Source of the DNA: Bacteroidales bacterium
Lineage (GTDB): Bacteria > Bacteroidota > Bacteroidia > Bacteroidales > WCHB1-69
DNA length: 64,000 nt
NCBI GenBank assembly: GCA_017549765.1
Contig: JAFYNM010000003.1
Coordinates: forward strand, 230,836-294,835
Direction: 5' to 3'
The notes under the pieces were generated by a model. That model was not told the origin of the DNA. It worked only from the letters and a program-made list of their open reading frames with translations, and ran no database searches. Positions 17,758-28,911 of the stretch are shown piece after piece. Position 1 is the stretch's first letter, and each line of letters opens with the position of its first letter. The translations under genes and the position numbers were made by a program.

Positions 17758-18183
17758 CTATATTTCCCGTTTCGTCACATAAAAAGTGAACTGCTCGTCC
17801 ATCCTGCTCTTAAAACGATTGAGCACCACAAAATAGAGGAAGGTGCAGACGAGGCTCACCAGCACGGGAATCCATTCTTTGTCGGTGAAGAGAAAAGTCA
17901 GCAGGAAAGAGGCCAGGAGCACCAGAAAGGGCATCAGATAGCCGAAGATGACGGCCTTGCGCCCCGAGGAGGACTGCAGGTTCAGCGTCACGACCTCCCC
18001 CACCACAAACTCTTGATGATAGGGATTCTGTGCCTCTACAAGTTCCTGTTTCCGTTCGGAGGGCATGCAGATGCTCTTGGCGCGGCACTCGCCGCAGGCG
18101 GAGCTGACGGTGATCTCCACGAGGAGGTGGCCCTCTTCAATCTTTCTGACGATGCCGTCACGGCAGATGGGTTGTGTTTCCAT
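17758..18183 (-). CDS. rseC: RseC/MucC-family membrane protein
   Basis: 141 residues. The N-terminal part has the Cys cluster SACGECRAKSICMP (four-Cys, possible metal or iron-sulfur ligands) and a small beta domain (GEVVTLNLQSSSGRKAV). Two transmembrane helices follow (IFGYLMPFLVLLASFLLTFL, WIPVLVSLVCTFLYFVVL). The family is named for regulation of sigma-E in gammaproteobacteria, and homologues often sit beside Rnf electron-transport genes and reduce SoxR. No rnf genes are present here; instead it is three bases downstream of radA. It probably acts in the inner membrane in redox-related maturation, but the role in Bacteroidota is not established. Confidence 0.85.
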   Translation of the reverse strand: METQPICRDGIVRKIEEGHLLVEITVSSACGECRAKSICMPSERKQELVEAQNPYHQEFVVGEVVTLNLQSSSGRKAVIFGYLMPFLVLLASFLLTFLFTDKEWIPVLVSLVCTFLYFVVLNRFKSRMDEQFTFYVTKREI

Positions 18184-18186
18184 ACT

Positions 18187-19557
18187 CTATTCAAACAGAT
18201 TTCTAAACATCTCCTCCACACGGGCGATGGGGATGAGACGGATGTGATAGTCTTTGGGGTTGACCCCTTTCATGTTGTATTTGGAGACGAACATGCGGGT
18301 AAATCCGAGCTTGTCGGCCTCGGCGATGCGCTGGACGATGCGCGACACGGGGCGCACCTCGCCATTGAGGCCCATCTCGCCGGAGAAGCAAGTCTTGGAG
18401 TCGATGGCGATATCGGTGGCGGAGGAAAGGATGGCAGCCACCACCGACAGGTTGATGGCGGGGTCCTCCACACGCAGGCCGCCGGCGATGTTCAGGAAGA
18501 CATCCTTGGCGCCCAGTTTGAAGTTGCACCGTTTCTCCAGCACGGCCAGCAGCATGTTCATGCGTCTGATGTCGTAGCCCGTGGCGGAGCGTTGCGGCAT
18601 GCCATAGACGGCCGTGCTGACCAGCGCCTGCACCTCGATGAGCATCGGCCGGTTGCCCTCCAAGATGGTGGCTACGGCCACACCGCTATAGTCCTCTTCA
18701 TGCTGGGACAACAGTATCTCCGAAGGGTTGTGAATCTCCCGCAGGCCTTCCTGTGACATCTCGAAGATGCCCATCTCGGAGGTGGAGCCGAAGCGGTTCT
18801 TGATGCAGCGCACGATACGGTAGCCATAGTGCTGGTCGCCCTCGAACTGCAGCACCGTATCCACGATATGCTCCAGGATCTTGGGACCGGCGAGGCTGCC
18901 CTCCTTGGTGATATGACCGATCAGGAAAACAGGGATGCCGGTGGTCTTGGCAAGATGTTGGAACTCGGCGGCGCACTCCTTGAGCTGGGAGATGGAGGCC
19001 GCGGCAGAGTCTATCAGGGCGCTTTGGAGCGTCTGGATGGAGTCCACGATGATGAGGTCGGGCTTCTCCGCCTCCACATGTTTGAAGATCTGCTGGGTGT
19101 TGGTCTCGGTGAGCACATAGCAGTGCGGCGCCTTCTCGGAAGAGAGGCGGGCGGCGCGCATCTTGAGTTGCATCTCGCTCTCCTCGCCGGAGACATAGAG
19201 CACCTTGCGGTCGCGCATGCGGAGGGCCATCTGGAGCAGGAGTGTCGATTTGCCGATGCCCGGCTCGCCGCCCAGCAGGATGATAGAGCCCGGCACGATG
19301 CCCCCGCCGAGGACATTGTCAAACTCCACGAAGCCCGTCTGGATGCGGGGCAGCTGGGTGAGGGAGATCTCGTCGATAGGCTTAGGGGTGCTCTGCAGGA
19401 CCTCTGCGGTGGAGCGTCCTTTGGGGGCGGGCGTCTCGCGGACAATCACCTCCTCTTCGAAGGTGTTCCACTCGCCGCAGGAGGGGCAACGGCCCAGCCA
19501 CTGCGCCGACTGCGCCCCGCAATTCTTACAATAATATAGGGTTTTGTTTTTTGCCAT
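18187..19557 (-). CDS. radA: DNA repair protein RadA
   Basis: 456 residues from the ATG at 19557 (a GTG lies one codon upstream). Zinc finger Cys10, Cys13, Cys24, Cys27; RecA-like ATPase with Walker A GGEPGIGKST at 96-105, the RadA-specific motif KNRFGST, and a C-terminal Lon-protease-like domain (FLNIAGGLRVEDPA, FSGEMGLNGEVRPV). RadA is a hexameric helicase promoting branch migration in recombination and repair of stalled forks. Length and all motifs are normal. Transcribed from 19577-19584 together with rseC, three bases downstream. Confidence 0.97.
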   Translation of the reverse strand: MAKNKTLYYCKNCGAQSAQWLGRCPSCGEWNTFEEEVIVRETPAPKGRSTAEVLQSTPKPIDEISLTQLPRIQTGFVEFDNVLGGGIVPGSIILLGGEPGIGKSTLLLQMALRMRDRKVLYVSGEESEMQLKMRAARLSSEKAPHCYVLTETNTQQIFKHVEAEKPDLIIVDSIQTLQSALIDSAAASISQLKECAAEFQHLAKTTGIPVFLIGHITKEGSLAGPKILEHIVDTVLQFEGDQHYGYRIVRCIKNRFGSTSEMGIFEMSQEGLREIHNPSEILLSQHEEDYSGVAVATILEGNRPMLIEVQALVSTAVYGMPQRSATGYDIRRMNMLLAVLEKRCNFKLGAKDVFLNIAGGLRVEDPAINLSVVAAILSSATDIAIDSKTCFSGEMGLNGEVRPVSRIVQRIAEADKLGFTRMFVSKYNMKGVNPKDYHIRLIPIARVEEMFRNLFE

Positions 19558-19576
19558 CACGAAAAATTATGGTCGG

Positions 19577-19584
19577 CAAAGATA
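19577..19584 (-). promoter_or_regulatory. -7 promoter element TATCTTTG of radA-rseC
   Basis: Exact consensus, 19 bases upstream of the radA ATG and divergent from the aspS promoter. Confidence 0.75.
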
Positions 19585-19656
19585 TAAAAAAAGCACTAGT
19601 GAAAGAGAGTTTTTTCAAAATTCCCTGCACCCATGCAAACCCCTTTCATTTTTTTG

Positions 19657-19664
19657 TATTTTTG
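19657..19664 (+). promoter_or_regulatory. -7 promoter element TATTTTTG of aspS
   Basis: TAnnTTTG followed by CGCC, 31 bases upstream of the aspS ATG. Confidence 0.75.
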
Positions 19665-19695
19665 CGCCTTCTTTTAAAAATATATACGACATACT

Positions 19696-21456
19696 ATGTA
19701 TAGAACTCATACCTGCGGCGAACTGAACATCGCCCATGTCCAGCAGACTGTCACTTTGTGCGGCTGGATCCAGAAAATCCGCCACTTGGGCGGCATGATT
19801 TTCATTGACTTGAGAGACCGCTACGGCATCACCCAGCTGGCCTTCAACCACGAGACCCGTCCGGAGCTCTGCGCCCAGGCCGAAGAGATGGGCCGCGAGT
19901 GGGTCATCCAAGTGACCGGCCAGGTCATCGAACGCTATAGCAAGAACAAGAACATCCCCACCGGCGACATCGAGATCGACGTGGAGACCCTGAAGGTGCT
20001 CAACCGCTCCCTGGTGCCCCCGTTCACTATCGAGGACATCTCCGACGGCGGTGACGAGCTGCGCATGAAATACCGTTACCTGGACATCCGCCGCCGTCCG
20101 GTGAAGGAGAACCTCATCTTCCGCCACAAACTCGGCCTGGAGATCCGCAAGTATCTGAGCGAGCAGGGCTTCCTGGAGATCGAGACCCCCTTCCTCGTCA
20201 ACAGCACCCCCGAGGGCGCCCGCGACTTCCTCGTGCCCTCCCGCATGAACCCGGGCGAGTTCTACGCCCTCCCGCAGTCGCCCCAGACCCTCAAACAGCT
20301 CCTCATGATCTCCGGCATGGACCGCTACTTCCAGATCGTGCGTTGCTTCCGCGATGAGGACCTCCGCGCCGACCGCCAGCCCGAGTTCACCCAGATAGAC
20401 TGCGAGATGTCGTTCATCGAACAAGAGGACATCCTGCAGATGTTTGAAGGACTGGTGAAAGACATCTTCAAAAAGTTCAAGAACATCGACATCGAACCCA
20501 TCGAGCGCATCACCTGGGCCGACGCCATGAAATACTACGGCTCCGACAAGCCCGATGCCCGCTTTGGCATGCGCTTCGTGGAGCTCAACGACCTGTTGCA
20601 ACACAAAGACTTCAAGGTCTTCAACGAGGCCGAGCTCGTGGCCGGCATCAAGGTGGATGGCTGCGGCAACTACTCCCGCAAGCAGCTGGACGGCCTCGTG
20701 GAGTTCGTCAAGAGTCCGCAGGTGGGCGCCGGCGGCCTGGTCTATATCCTCTGCAATGCCGACGGCACGTTCAAGTCGTCCGTGGACAAGTTCTACGACC
20801 AAGCCGACCTCAAGGCGGTGGCCGAGCGTTGCGAGGCGAAAGCCGGCGACCTCATCCTCATCATGTCGGGCAAGGCCATGAAGACCCGCAAGCAGCTGGG
20901 CACGCTGCGTCTGGAGATGGGCGACCGTCTCGGACTGCGCAAAGCCGGCGAGTACAAGATCCTCTGGGTCATCGACTTCCCGCTGTTGGAGTGGGACGAG
21001 GAGACCCAGCGTTTCTACGCCATGCACCATCCCTTCACCGCCCCGAAGCCCGAGCATGAGTCCATGTTGGAGAGCGATCCCGGCGCTGTCAACGCCAACG
21101 CCTACGACCTCGTCATCAACGGTTCCGAGATCGGCGGCGGTTCCATCCGTATCCACGACCAGGAGCTGCAGAAGCGAATGTTCAAGGCCCTCAACTTCAG
21201 TGAAGAGCAGGCCCAGGCTCAGTTCGGCTTCCTGATGAACGCCTTCCAATACGGTGCTCCGCCGCACGGTGGCATCGCCTTCGGTTTCGACCGTCTATGC
21301 GCCATCCTGTCCGACTGCGACTCCATCCGCGACTTCATCGCCTTCCCGAAGAACAACGCCGGCCGCGACACCATGCTGCCCGCCCCGACCCCTATCGACC
21401 CCAAACAGCTCGAAGAACTATACATCGACATAAAACCCATCCCTAATGGAAAATAA
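19696..21456 (+). CDS. aspS: Aspartyl-tRNA synthetase
   Basis: 586 residues, bacterial-type class IIb enzyme charging tRNA-Asp. N-terminal OB-fold anticodon-binding domain ([20 protein letters not shown]), class II motif 2 ([20 protein letters not shown]), the GAD insertion domain characteristic of bacterial AspRS (about 290-415), and motif 3 [10 protein letters not shown]. Length is typical. Its last 11 bases overlap the start of a wzz-like gene, so the polysaccharide genes downstream are likely translated from an aspS-driven message. Confidence 0.97.
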   Translation: MYRTHTCGELNIAHVQQTVTLCGWIQKIRHLGGMIFIDLRDRYGITQLAFNHETRPELCAQAEEMGREWVIQVTGQVIERYSKNKNIPTGDIEIDVETLKVLNRSLVPPFTIEDISDGGDELRMKYRYLDIRRRPVKENLIFRHKLGLEIRKYLSEQGFLEIETPFLVNSTPEGARDFLVPSRMNPGEFYALPQSPQTLKQLLMISGMDRYFQIVRCFRDEDLRADRQPEFTQIDCEMSFIEQEDILQMFEGLVKDIFKKFKNIDIEPIERITWADAMKYYGSDKPDARFGMRFVELNDLLQHKDFKVFNEAELVAGIKVDGCGNYSRKQLDGLVEFVKSPQVGAGGLVYILCNADGTFKSSVDKFYDQADLKAVAERCEAKAGDLILIMSGKAMKTRKQLGTLRLEMGDRLGLRKAGEYKILWVIDFPLLEWDEETQRFYAMHHPFTAPKPEHESMLESDPGAVNANAYDLVINGSEIGGGSIRIHDQELQKRMFKALNFSEEQAQAQFGFLMNAFQYGAPPHGGIAFGFDRLCAILSDCDSIRDFIAFPKNNAGRDTMLPAPTPIDPKQLEELYIDIKPIPNGK

Positions 21457-22474
21457 CAACCAATACAACTCATTTAGCATCATCCAGTTCCTGTGGCGTT
21501 GGAAATGGTGGCTGCTGGCCATCTGCCTCGCCACCATGATCATCTCCCTCGGATGCTCCATGCTCATCAAGCCGCGGTTCAAGTCCACCGCCGTCATCTA
21601 CGCTCCCCGAACAAACTCCGGAGCCAAGATTCTCCTGAATGAGGAGAACTACAATGAGCGTCTCGACATGAAGGCCTACGCCATCGAGGAGGAGACAGAG
21701 CAGATGATGCAGCTCCTCAGCGCCCAGGAGATCAAAGACTCCCTGATAGAGAAATATCATCTCGCTGAGTACTACGACATCCCGATGGACAGCAAAGGCG
21801 CCAAGACCAAGCTTAACAAGACCTTGACCAACAATATCACCATCAAGCGCACGCAGTTTGGCGCCATCACCATCTCGGTATCGGATGAAGACCCGCAGAT
21901 GGCCTGTAACATGACGCAGGATATCCTCCGCCTGCTGGACACCGTCAAGAACCGCGCCGAGCATGAGCGCGCCGCCGCCGCTTACTACGCCCTGGTGGAT
22001 CAGCTGGACTCCATCGGTCGCGAGATCGACAGGATTGACGACACCATCAAGATGTGCATGGAGCACGGCGTCTATGACGTGGAGACACAGTCGGAACGCA
22101 TGATGCAACAGTATGCCATCGCCGTGGCTGGAGGCAACACCGCCGCCGCCAACCGAATCAAAGAGGAGATGAAGAATATGGCCGAATGGGGACCGAAACT
22201 CGATGCCGCCCAGAATCTGCAATACTACTTCATCCAATACCAATCCCTCTGCAAACAGAAGATGATGGACGCCAAGCTGGACATGTCCAACCGCATACCC
22301 GTCAAGTTCGTGGTGGACAACCCCACCCCGGCCGACAAGAAGTACTATCCCAAGAAGTCGATCATCATGCTCGTCTCCACCTTCTGCGTCTTCCTCTTGT
22401 CCATCCTCGCACTGTTAATATTCGAAAAGATTAATGAGCCGACTGACAGAAAGGTTGAAACAGTGGATCAGTAA
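21446..22474 (+). CDS. Wzz-like chain-length determinant / polysaccharide co-polymerase
   Basis: 342 residues with two transmembrane helices bracketing a periplasmic domain: [19 protein letters not shown] near the N-terminus and [20 protein letters not shown] near the C-terminus. The middle is helical and charged (coiled-coil propensity at 190-250). This topology fits Wzz-type regulators of O-antigen or exopolysaccharide length; no tyrosine-kinase domain is attached. It overlaps aspS by 11 bases and its 3' end overlaps the wzy-like gene by 41 bases, so the three genes are tightly coupled. The Pro-rich motif before the second helix ([14 protein letters not shown]) is the usual Wzz feature. Confidence 0.85.
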   Translation: MENNNQYNSFSIIQFLWRWKWWLLAICLATMIISLGCSMLIKPRFKSTAVIYAPRTNSGAKILLNEENYNERLDMKAYAIEEETEQMMQLLSAQEIKDSLIEKYHLAEYYDIPMDSKGAKTKLNKTLTNNITIKRTQFGAITISVSDEDPQMACNMTQDILRLLDTVKNRAEHERAAAAYYALVDQLDSIGREIDRIDDTIKMCMEHGVYDVETQSERMMQQYAIAVAGGNTAAANRIKEEMKNMAEWGPKLDAAQNLQYYFIQYQSLCKQKMMDAKLDMSNRIPVKFVVDNPTPADKKYYPKKSIIMLVSTFCVFLLSILALLIFEKINEPTDRKVETVDQ

Positions 22475-23897
22475 GCTCTCACTCCGGCACTATGTGCTGA
22501 TCGGTGTCGGCTTGCTACTGCTCCTGCTGAACGGTGTTGCCGTCCTCAAAGAGTTGCCCGTCATCCCCCTGATCACGGCAGCAGCTCTGCTGGTTTACAT
22601 TGTCATTTTCCATCTTGACTTGGCAATGTACCTGATGGCCTTCAGCACCCCTTTTTCTATTATTTTCAGTCACAAAGAGATACACCTGGGGCTCTCGTTG
22701 CCTTCGGAGGGGTTTATGATCGCCATCTCGCTGATGTTCCTGTTCCGCATCCTCTACGACCTCCGTCTGGACAAGAGGCTGCTCACGCATCCTATCTCCA
22801 TCGCACTATACGTCTATCTGCTCTGGATGCTGTTGACCTGCATCACCTCGGAGTTACCAGTCGTATCCTTGAAGTTCTGGGCTTCCAAGCTGTGGTTCAC
22901 CACCTCGTGCTACTGGGTGCTGATGGTCCTCATCAAGGGTGACCATGCCAAGGCTGTCCGCTTTTTTAATTGCTATGCCGTGGCCTTGGCCATCGTGGTG
23001 ATCATCACCACCGTCAAACATGGCCTGAGTGGTTTTGACAAGCACTATGCCCACTGGGTGATGCATCCTTTCTACAACGACCACACCGCCTACGGTGCCG
23101 TGTTGGCCTTCTTCTTGCCCATCACGGCGTGCTGTTTCTTCCTGCCCAAGAACAACATCTTTCAAAAAATCTTCTACGCCTCCCTGACCGTCCTGTTCGC
23201 CATGGCCTTATACTTGTCCTTCAGCCGGGCAGCATGGCTCAGCCTCATCATCGCCATCGGTGTGTGGATCATCCTCAAACTGCGTATCAAATTCTCCTGG
23301 GTGGTAGTCGGCGGACTCATCATTGGCGGTGTGCTCTACTTCTATGCTGACGACATCCTTTACAAGATGAGTCGCAACAGCCAGGACTCTTCCACCAGCT
23401 TCGTGGAACATATCAAGTCCATGTCCAACATCTCCACCGATGCCTCCAATGTGGAGCGTCTGAACCGATGGAACTCCGCCTTCTCGATGATCAAGGAACG
23501 GCCAGTGGTGGGCTGGGGGCCCGGCACCTACCAGTTTGAGTACGCCCCTTATCAAAAGAGCAAGTATAAGACCATCATCTCCACCAACTTCGGCGACGGC
23601 GGCAACGCACACAGCGAATATATCGGTCCTTGCACAGAGACCGGCATCCCCGGCGCCTTGACTGTCATCGTGATGTTCATCATCGTCCTCTACACCGGTT
23701 TAAGAACATACAACCACACCCACGATCCTTTCGATCGACTGTTGGCCCTTATGATGACCTTGGCACTCATCTCCTATTTTGTACATGGAACCATGAATAA
23801 CTTCCTGGACACCGACAAGTTATCACTACCCTTCTGGGGAGCCATTGCCGTGATCACGATGACGAATCTGAAGATGAAAGAATCCCTCACCCCGTAA
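22434..23897 (+). CDS. O-antigen ligase / Wzy-like polymerase, integral membrane
   Basis: 487 residues with about twelve hydrophobic segments. The large periplasmic loop holds the Wzy_C/WaaL signature: RLNRWNSAFSMIKERPVVGW, GPGTYQFEYAP and HSEYIGPCTETGIPG, the last carrying the conserved His and Glu. It would polymerise or ligate lipid-linked glycan in the periplasm. The start codon lies 41 bases inside the wzz-like gene, and a DUF4838 gene begins four bases after its stop, giving a four-gene unit with aspS. Whether it is a polymerase (Wzy) or ligase (WaaL) cannot be decided from motifs alone; the wzz neighbour favours a polymerase. Confidence 0.87.
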   Translation: MSRLTERLKQWISKLSLRHYVLIGVGLLLLLLNGVAVLKELPVIPLITAAALLVYIVIFHLDLAMYLMAFSTPFSIIFSHKEIHLGLSLPSEGFMIAISLMFLFRILYDLRLDKRLLTHPISIALYVYLLWMLLTCITSELPVVSLKFWASKLWFTTSCYWVLMVLIKGDHAKAVRFFNCYAVALAIVVIITTVKHGLSGFDKHYAHWVMHPFYNDHTAYGAVLAFFLPITACCFFLPKNNIFQKIFYASLTVLFAMALYLSFSRAAWLSLIIAIGVWIILKLRIKFSWVVVGGLIIGGVLYFYADDILYKMSRNSQDSSTSFVEHIKSMSNISTDASNVERLNRWNSAFSMIKERPVVGWGPGTYQFEYAPYQKSKYKTIISTNFGDGGNAHSEYIGPCTETGIPGALTVIVMFIIVLYTGLRTYNHTHDPFDRLLALMMTLALISYFVHGTMNNFLDTDKLSLPFWGAIAVITMTNLKMKESLTP

Positions 23898-23901
23898 TAT
23901 C

Positions 23902-26193
23902 ATGTTTCGGAAATCCCTTCTGGTCATAGTGCTCCTTTCTCTTCTCTTGCCCTCCTGGTGCCAGAGACCGGTGCAGATCTCGCAGAAGAGCCACTATAGA
24001 ATCGTCATTCCCAACGACCCTACCGAGGTGGAGGCCACCGCCGCGAAAGAGTTGCAGGATATTCTCCAGAACATCTTCCAGACATCCTTCCCCATCGTCA
24101 ACGAGAAATCCTACAAAGGAAGACACGCCATTTCTGTTGGCCGCACCCAGATGGCTGCATCGCTGTACAAACAATATCAAGACTCCATTCACGATGACGG
24201 CTTTTTGCTTCACACTGACGGTAAAAAACTCTATATCATCGGATTAAGAGAAAAATCCGTCCTCTATGGCGCTTATCATCTTCTGGAGCACCATCTGGGA
24301 TGCAGAATGCCCGTGCCCAACGATCTGAACTACCCCATATTGCAACAAAAAAAACTATCGCTGCACGATTTACAAAACCCATCCTTTTCCTATCGGGAGG
24401 TGCTGCAACAGTTCCCCAACACCGACCAGCGCTATGCCGACTGGCACAAGTTGCACAACCGAGCCTATTTCAACGAGCATTGGGGTCTTTTTGTGCATAC
24501 CTTTCAACGTCTGATTCCTGCGGATGGTTACTTTGACGTGCACCCCGAGTGGTTCTCGATGATCCAGGGGCAGCGTGTCCGTGACGGGCAGTTGTGCCTG
24601 AGCAACCCGGAAGTGCTGGAAGAGCTTTGCGCCAACCTGGCGGTCTTGATGGAAGCTTCGCCTGAGAAAGAGACCTGGTCGGTGTCGCAAAACGACAACG
24701 AGAACTCTTGCACCTGTCCCAACTGCTTGCACCTCGACTCGCTCTATGGCGGCAAATCCGGCACGATGGTGTGGTTCGTCAACCAGGTGGCCCGGAGATT
24801 TCCCGACAAGACCATCTCCACGTTGGCGTACCTGCAGACTCGCAGGCCACCCCGAAACATCCGGCCCGAGCCCAACGTGAACATCATGTTCTGCTCTATC
24901 GAGTGCCACCGCGAACGACCCATCGCCGACAACCCCGCCGACCAGTCCTTCATGAGGGATATGGAGGGATGGCACGCCCTCACCGACAATATCTTCCTCT
25001 GGGACTATGTGGTGCAGTTCAAGAACTTCCTGGACCCCTTCCCTAACCTTCACGTCCTGCAACCCAACCTGCAGAACTTCCACGACCACGGCATCCAGAT
25101 GGTCTTCGAACAGGGCTCCAACAGGCACCACTCTGAGAGCTGCGAATGGCGCACCTTCCTGCTCGCCCACCTGCTATGGGATGTAAACCTCAACGTGGAC
25201 AGCCTGCGGGATCGTTTCTTGGACATTTATTACGGACCTAACCGAGCTCCTTTTATCAAGCAGTATTATGACACCATGCAGGCGGCCTTGCTCGCCTCGG
25301 GACAGTTTCTGAACATCTACGGCTTCCCCATTGATGCCAAAGAGGGCTATCTGGCCCCCGACAAGATCGCTTTCTACCAGTCGCTCTTCCAGCAAGCGTA
25401 TGCCGTGCCCCCGTACGACTATCTGCGCGGTCTCCACTACTCGCTCTATGACGACCGCCTGCGCCTCTTGGAACTGTCGCTGGACTTCGCCATTCAGGAC
25501 CTGGCCTTCTACGACCTGTCGCCTGAGCTCTCCTACTTCAAGAAGCTCCCTGACGGGACCCTTGATGTCAATGAAGAGATGATGACGCGGGCCAGACGAT
25601 TTATGGAGGATTGCAAACGATTGAATATAACGCATTTGGATGAATCAACATTCGCGGCTGACCTGCTGTGGCTCAACATCCGCAACTATCTGCGCAAAAG
25701 TTCCTTGAGAGGCCGTCCCAACAAGGCGATTGGCAAGCCCGTGCAGTGTTTGACCACCTGGAGCCATCTCTATGATGTTGGTGGACCGCGCGCCCTCACA
25801 GACGGCATCCTTGGCGCCCCTGACTACCGAACCCGCTGGCTCGGTTTCCAAGGCGAAGATATGGATGTCATCATCGATCTGGGAGAAGAGACAGACATCT
25901 ACGAGGTCTCCGCCGACTTCTATTATTACCCGTTATCCTGGATTTTTGCCCCTGTCAACATGGTCTGCTATATCTCTGACGATCTGACACAATGGAAAGA
26001 GGTGGACAGAAAGTCTTTCGAGAATGGGACCAACCTCACCGAAAGCAGAATCAAGACCTTCCAATGTCTCTTTATGGAAGAGAAAGGGCGTTATGTGCGA
26101 GTCCGTGCGGAGTCGCTGAAGACCAACCCCGCCTGGCATCGGGGCTATGGACAGCCGTGCTGGATATTCTGCGACGAGATCATTGTCAGATAG
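23902..26193 (+). CDS. DUF4838 secreted protein with C-terminal discoidin-like domain
   Basis: 763 residues with a signal peptide (FRKSLLVIVLLSLLLPSWCQ). Residues ~30-130 resemble the alpha-glucuronidase GH67/GH20-type N-terminal domain (EVEATAAKELQDILQNIFQ). Residues ~190-480 form the DUF4838 region with the Cys-pair motif SCTCPNCLHL and FCSIECHRERPI. The last ~120 residues look like an F5/8 type C (discoidin) beta-sandwich (MDVIIDLGEETDIYEVSADF, YVRVRAESLK), a likely carbohydrate-binding module. DUF4838 proteins are thought to be glycan-active but lack an assigned reaction. The gene ends the aspS-wzz-wzy operon, suggesting a role in remodelling the exported polysaccharide. Confidence 0.8.
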   Translation: MFRKSLLVIVLLSLLLPSWCQRPVQISQKSHYRIVIPNDPTEVEATAAKELQDILQNIFQTSFPIVNEKSYKGRHAISVGRTQMAASLYKQYQDSIHDDGFLLHTDGKKLYIIGLREKSVLYGAYHLLEHHLGCRMPVPNDLNYPILQQKKLSLHDLQNPSFSYREVLQQFPNTDQRYADWHKLHNRAYFNEHWGLFVHTFQRLIPADGYFDVHPEWFSMIQGQRVRDGQLCLSNPEVLEELCANLAVLMEASPEKETWSVSQNDNENSCTCPNCLHLDSLYGGKSGTMVWFVNQVARRFPDKTISTLAYLQTRRPPRNIRPEPNVNIMFCSIECHRERPIADNPADQSFMRDMEGWHALTDNIFLWDYVVQFKNFLDPFPNLHVLQPNLQNFHDHGIQMVFEQGSNRHHSESCEWRTFLLAHLLWDVNLNVDSLRDRFLDIYYGPNRAPFIKQYYDTMQAALLASGQFLNIYGFPIDAKEGYLAPDKIAFYQSLFQQAYAVPPYDYLRGLHYSLYDDRLRLLELSLDFAIQDLAFYDLSPELSYFKKLPDGTLDVNEEMMTRARRFMEDCKRLNITHLDESTFAADLLWLNIRNYLRKSSLRGRPNKAIGKPVQCLTTWSHLYDVGGPRALTDGILGAPDYRTRWLGFQGEDMDVIIDLGEETDIYEVSADFYYYPLSWIFAPVNMVCYISDDLTQWKEVDRKSFENGTNLTESRIKTFQCLFMEEKGRYVRVRAESLKTNPAWHRGYGQPCWIFCDEIIVR

Positions 26194-26239
26194 TTTTTTC
26201 TTGCAGAAAGGAGCGAAAATATTTATGACGAAAATTGTG

Positions 26240-26247
26240 TATTTTTG
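26240..26247 (+). promoter_or_regulatory. -7 promoter element TATTTTTG of valS
   Basis: TAnnTTTG followed by CGACC, 27 bases upstream of the valS ATG. Confidence 0.75.
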
Positions 26248-26274
26248 CGACCTTAAAAATTTTTACATCTATAT

Positions 26275-28908
26275 ATGGAATTAGCAACGAAATACAATCC
26301 CCAAGAGGTAGAAGACAAATGGTATCAATATTGGATCGAGCATAGACTTTTCCACTCGGAGCCTGACAGCCGTCCGGCCTACACCATCGTCATTCCGCCG
26401 CCTAATGTAACGGGCATCCTGCACATGGGCCACATGTTGAACAACACCATCCAGGACATCCTGATCCGTCGTGCCCGCAAGCAGGGTTTCAACGCCGTCT
26501 GGGTACCCGGCACCGACCATGCCTCCATTGCCACGGAAGCCAAGGTCGTCAACATGTTGAAAGAAAAGGGAATTGACAAGAAAGACCTCACCCGCGAGGA
26601 GTTCTTGAAGTATGCCTGGGAGTGGAAGGAGAAGCACGGCGGCATCATCCTCAAGCAGCTCCGCAAGCTCGGTGCCTCCTGCGACTGGGACCGCACCAAG
26701 TTCACCATGGACGAAGAGCTCTCCGAGGCAGTCATCGACGTGTTTGTCGATCTCTACAACAAGGGGCTCATCTACCGCGGCGTGCGCATGGTCAACTGGG
26801 ATCCCAAAGCCCTGACCGCCGTCTCCGATGAGGAGGTCATTTACAAAGAGTTGCAGTCCAAGCTCTATTATGTGCGCTATCAGATCGAGGGCGAACCGGG
26901 CGAATACATCACCATCGCCACCACACGTCCCGAGACCATCCTAGGCGACACGGCCATCTGTATGCACCCTGAAGACGAGCGCTACGCCAAGTACAAGGGC
27001 AAACGCGCCATCGTGCCCCTCGTGAACCGTTCCATCCCGTTGATCTACGACGAGTATGTCGAGCGTGAGTTCGGCACGGGCGCCCTCAAGATCACGCCCG
27101 CCCACGATATCAACGACTACAACCTCGGCATCAAGCATCATCTGGAGACCATCAACATCTTCAACGACAACGGCACGCTCAGCGAGGCCGCCCAGTTCCT
27201 GGTCGGCATGGACCGCTTCGAAGCCCGCAAGGCCATCATCCCGTTGCTGGAGGAGAGCGGCAACCTCGTGAAGATTGAGGACTATACCAACAAGGTCGGC
27301 TTCTCGGAGCGCACCAACGAAGTGATCGAACCCAAGCTCTCCCTGCAGTGGTTCTGCAAGATGGAGTCGCTGGCCAAACCCGCCTTGGAGGCCGTCATGA
27401 AGAACGACATCAAGTTCTATCCCGACAAATTCAAGAACACCTATTCCCACTGGATGGAGAACGTGAAAGACTGGTGCATCAGCCGCCAGTTATGGTGGGG
27501 TCACCGCATACCTGCCTACTACCTGCCCAACCACGAGTTCGTGGTGGCGCACAATGCCGAAGAGGCGTTGCAGATGGCACAGGCCAAGTTCCCCGAGCTC
27601 AACCTGACGGCCGCCGACCTGAAACAGGACGAGGACGTGATGGACACCTGGTTCTCCTCATGGCTCTGGCCCTTGTCGGTCTTCGACGGCATCCGTCATC
27701 CCGACAACCCGGAGATCAACTACTATTACCCGACCTCCGCCTTGATCACGGCCCCCGACATCATCTTCTTCTGGGTGGCGCGTATGATCATGGCCGGCTT
27801 CGAGTGGCGCGGCCAGATCCCGTTCAAGGATGTCTATTTCACCGGCACCGTGCGCGACAAGCTGCACCGCAAGATGTCGAAACAGCTGGGCAACTCGCCT
27901 GACCCCATCCTGCTGATGGAGCAGTACGGCGCCGATGGCGTCCGCTTCGGCATGATGCTCAGCTCCCCCGCCGGCAACGACCTGCTCTTCGACGAGTCGC
28001 TGTGCGAACAGGGCCGCAACTTCAGCAACAAGCTGTGGAACGCCTTCCGTCTCGTCAAAGGCTGGACCATCGACCCAAACATTCCGCAGCCCTTGCACTC
28101 CCAGACCGCTGTCCTCTGGATGCGCGAGCGTATTCAGGAGGTGCTCGTCAAGGTCGAGGAGTCCTTCAAAGACTACCGCCTCTCCGAAGCCCTCATGGCC
28201 ATCTACAAGCTGATATGGGACGACTTCTGCTCCTGCTTCCTCGAGGTGGTCAAGGCAGCCTATCTGCAACCCGTCGATCAGAAGACCTACGAGGAGATCA
28301 TCGGCATCTTCGAGACGCTGATGGAGATCCTGCATCCCTTCATGCCGTTCATCACGGAAGAGCTGTGGCATGAGCTCCGCGAGCGCCCCGCCGACGCCAG
28401 CATCATGGTCACCCCCATGCCCTCAGTAAGTGGTGCTGTCAACCAACTGCTGTTAGACGACTTCGCCAACGCCCGCGAGGTCATCGAGCAGGTGCGCAGA
28501 ATCCGTTCCGAGAAGAATATCGCCAACAAACAGGCGCTCACCCTGCATGTCCACAGCGACAAGCCCGCCAACGAGGGCCTGGAAGCTGTCATCCGCAAAC
28601 TAGCCAACGTGGAAGAGATCTGCCATGTGGCCCCCGACGCGGAAGTCAACGGCGCCTCCTTCATCCTCCAGAATGTTAAATACTCCGTTCCTCTTACGGG
28701 CCTTGTCAATGCGGACGAAGAGGTCAAGAAGCTGGAGGCCGACCTGAAGTACGCCGAAGGCTTCCTGCAAGGCGTGATGAAGAAACTCTCCAATGCCAAC
28801 TTCGTCAACAACGCCCCGCAGAAAGTGGTCGATATGGAACGCAAAAAACAGGCCGATGCAGAAGAGAAAATCCGCATCATCAAAGAGCAACTTTCTAAAC
28901 TTCAATAA
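26275..28908 (+). CDS. valS: Valyl-tRNA synthetase
   Basis: 877 residues, class Ia synthetase charging tRNA-Val. Motifs: HIGH-type [15 protein letters not shown] near residue 42, editing-domain [41 protein letters not shown]-type [16 protein letters not shown], anticodon-binding domain, and a C-terminal coiled-coil tRNA-binding arm ([17 protein letters not shown] to the end). Full length. The KMSKS loop reads KMSKQ. Followed three bases later by a 63-residue membrane protein. Confidence 0.97.
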   Translation: MELATKYNPQEVEDKWYQYWIEHRLFHSEPDSRPAYTIVIPPPNVTGILHMGHMLNNTIQDILIRRARKQGFNAVWVPGTDHASIATEAKVVNMLKEKGIDKKDLTREEFLKYAWEWKEKHGGIILKQLRKLGASCDWDRTKFTMDEELSEAVIDVFVDLYNKGLIYRGVRMVNWDPKALTAVSDEEVIYKELQSKLYYVRYQIEGEPGEYITIATTRPETILGDTAICMHPEDERYAKYKGKRAIVPLVNRSIPLIYDEYVEREFGTGALKITPAHDINDYNLGIKHHLETINIFNDNGTLSEAAQFLVGMDRFEARKAIIPLLEESGNLVKIEDYTNKVGFSERTNEVIEPKLSLQWFCKMESLAKPALEAVMKNDIKFYPDKFKNTYSHWMENVKDWCISRQLWWGHRIPAYYLPNHEFVVAHNAEEALQMAQAKFPELNLTAADLKQDEDVMDTWFSSWLWPLSVFDGIRHPDNPEINYYYPTSALITAPDIIFFWVARMIMAGFEWRGQIPFKDVYFTGTVRDKLHRKMSKQLGNSPDPILLMEQYGADGVRFGMMLSSPAGNDLLFDESLCEQGRNFSNKLWNAFRLVKGWTIDPNIPQPLHSQTAVLWMRERIQEVLVKVEESFKDYRLSEALMAIYKLIWDDFCSCFLEVVKAAYLQPVDQKTYEEIIGIFETLMEILHPFMPFITEELWHELRERPADASIMVTPMPSVSGAVNQLLLDDFANAREVIEQVRRIRSEKNIANKQALTLHVHSDKPANEGLEAVIRKLANVEEICHVAPDAEVNGASFILQNVKYSVPLTGLVNADEEVKKLEADLKYAEGFLQGVMKKLSNANFVNNAPQKVVDMERKKQADAEEKIRIIKEQLSKLQ

Positions 28909-28911
28909 GAT

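Noticed and set aside
19615-21267. A 550-codon minus-strand frame opposite aspS
   Set aside because: Shadow of aspS with skewed Glu/Leu/His composition. It also covers the aspS promoter.
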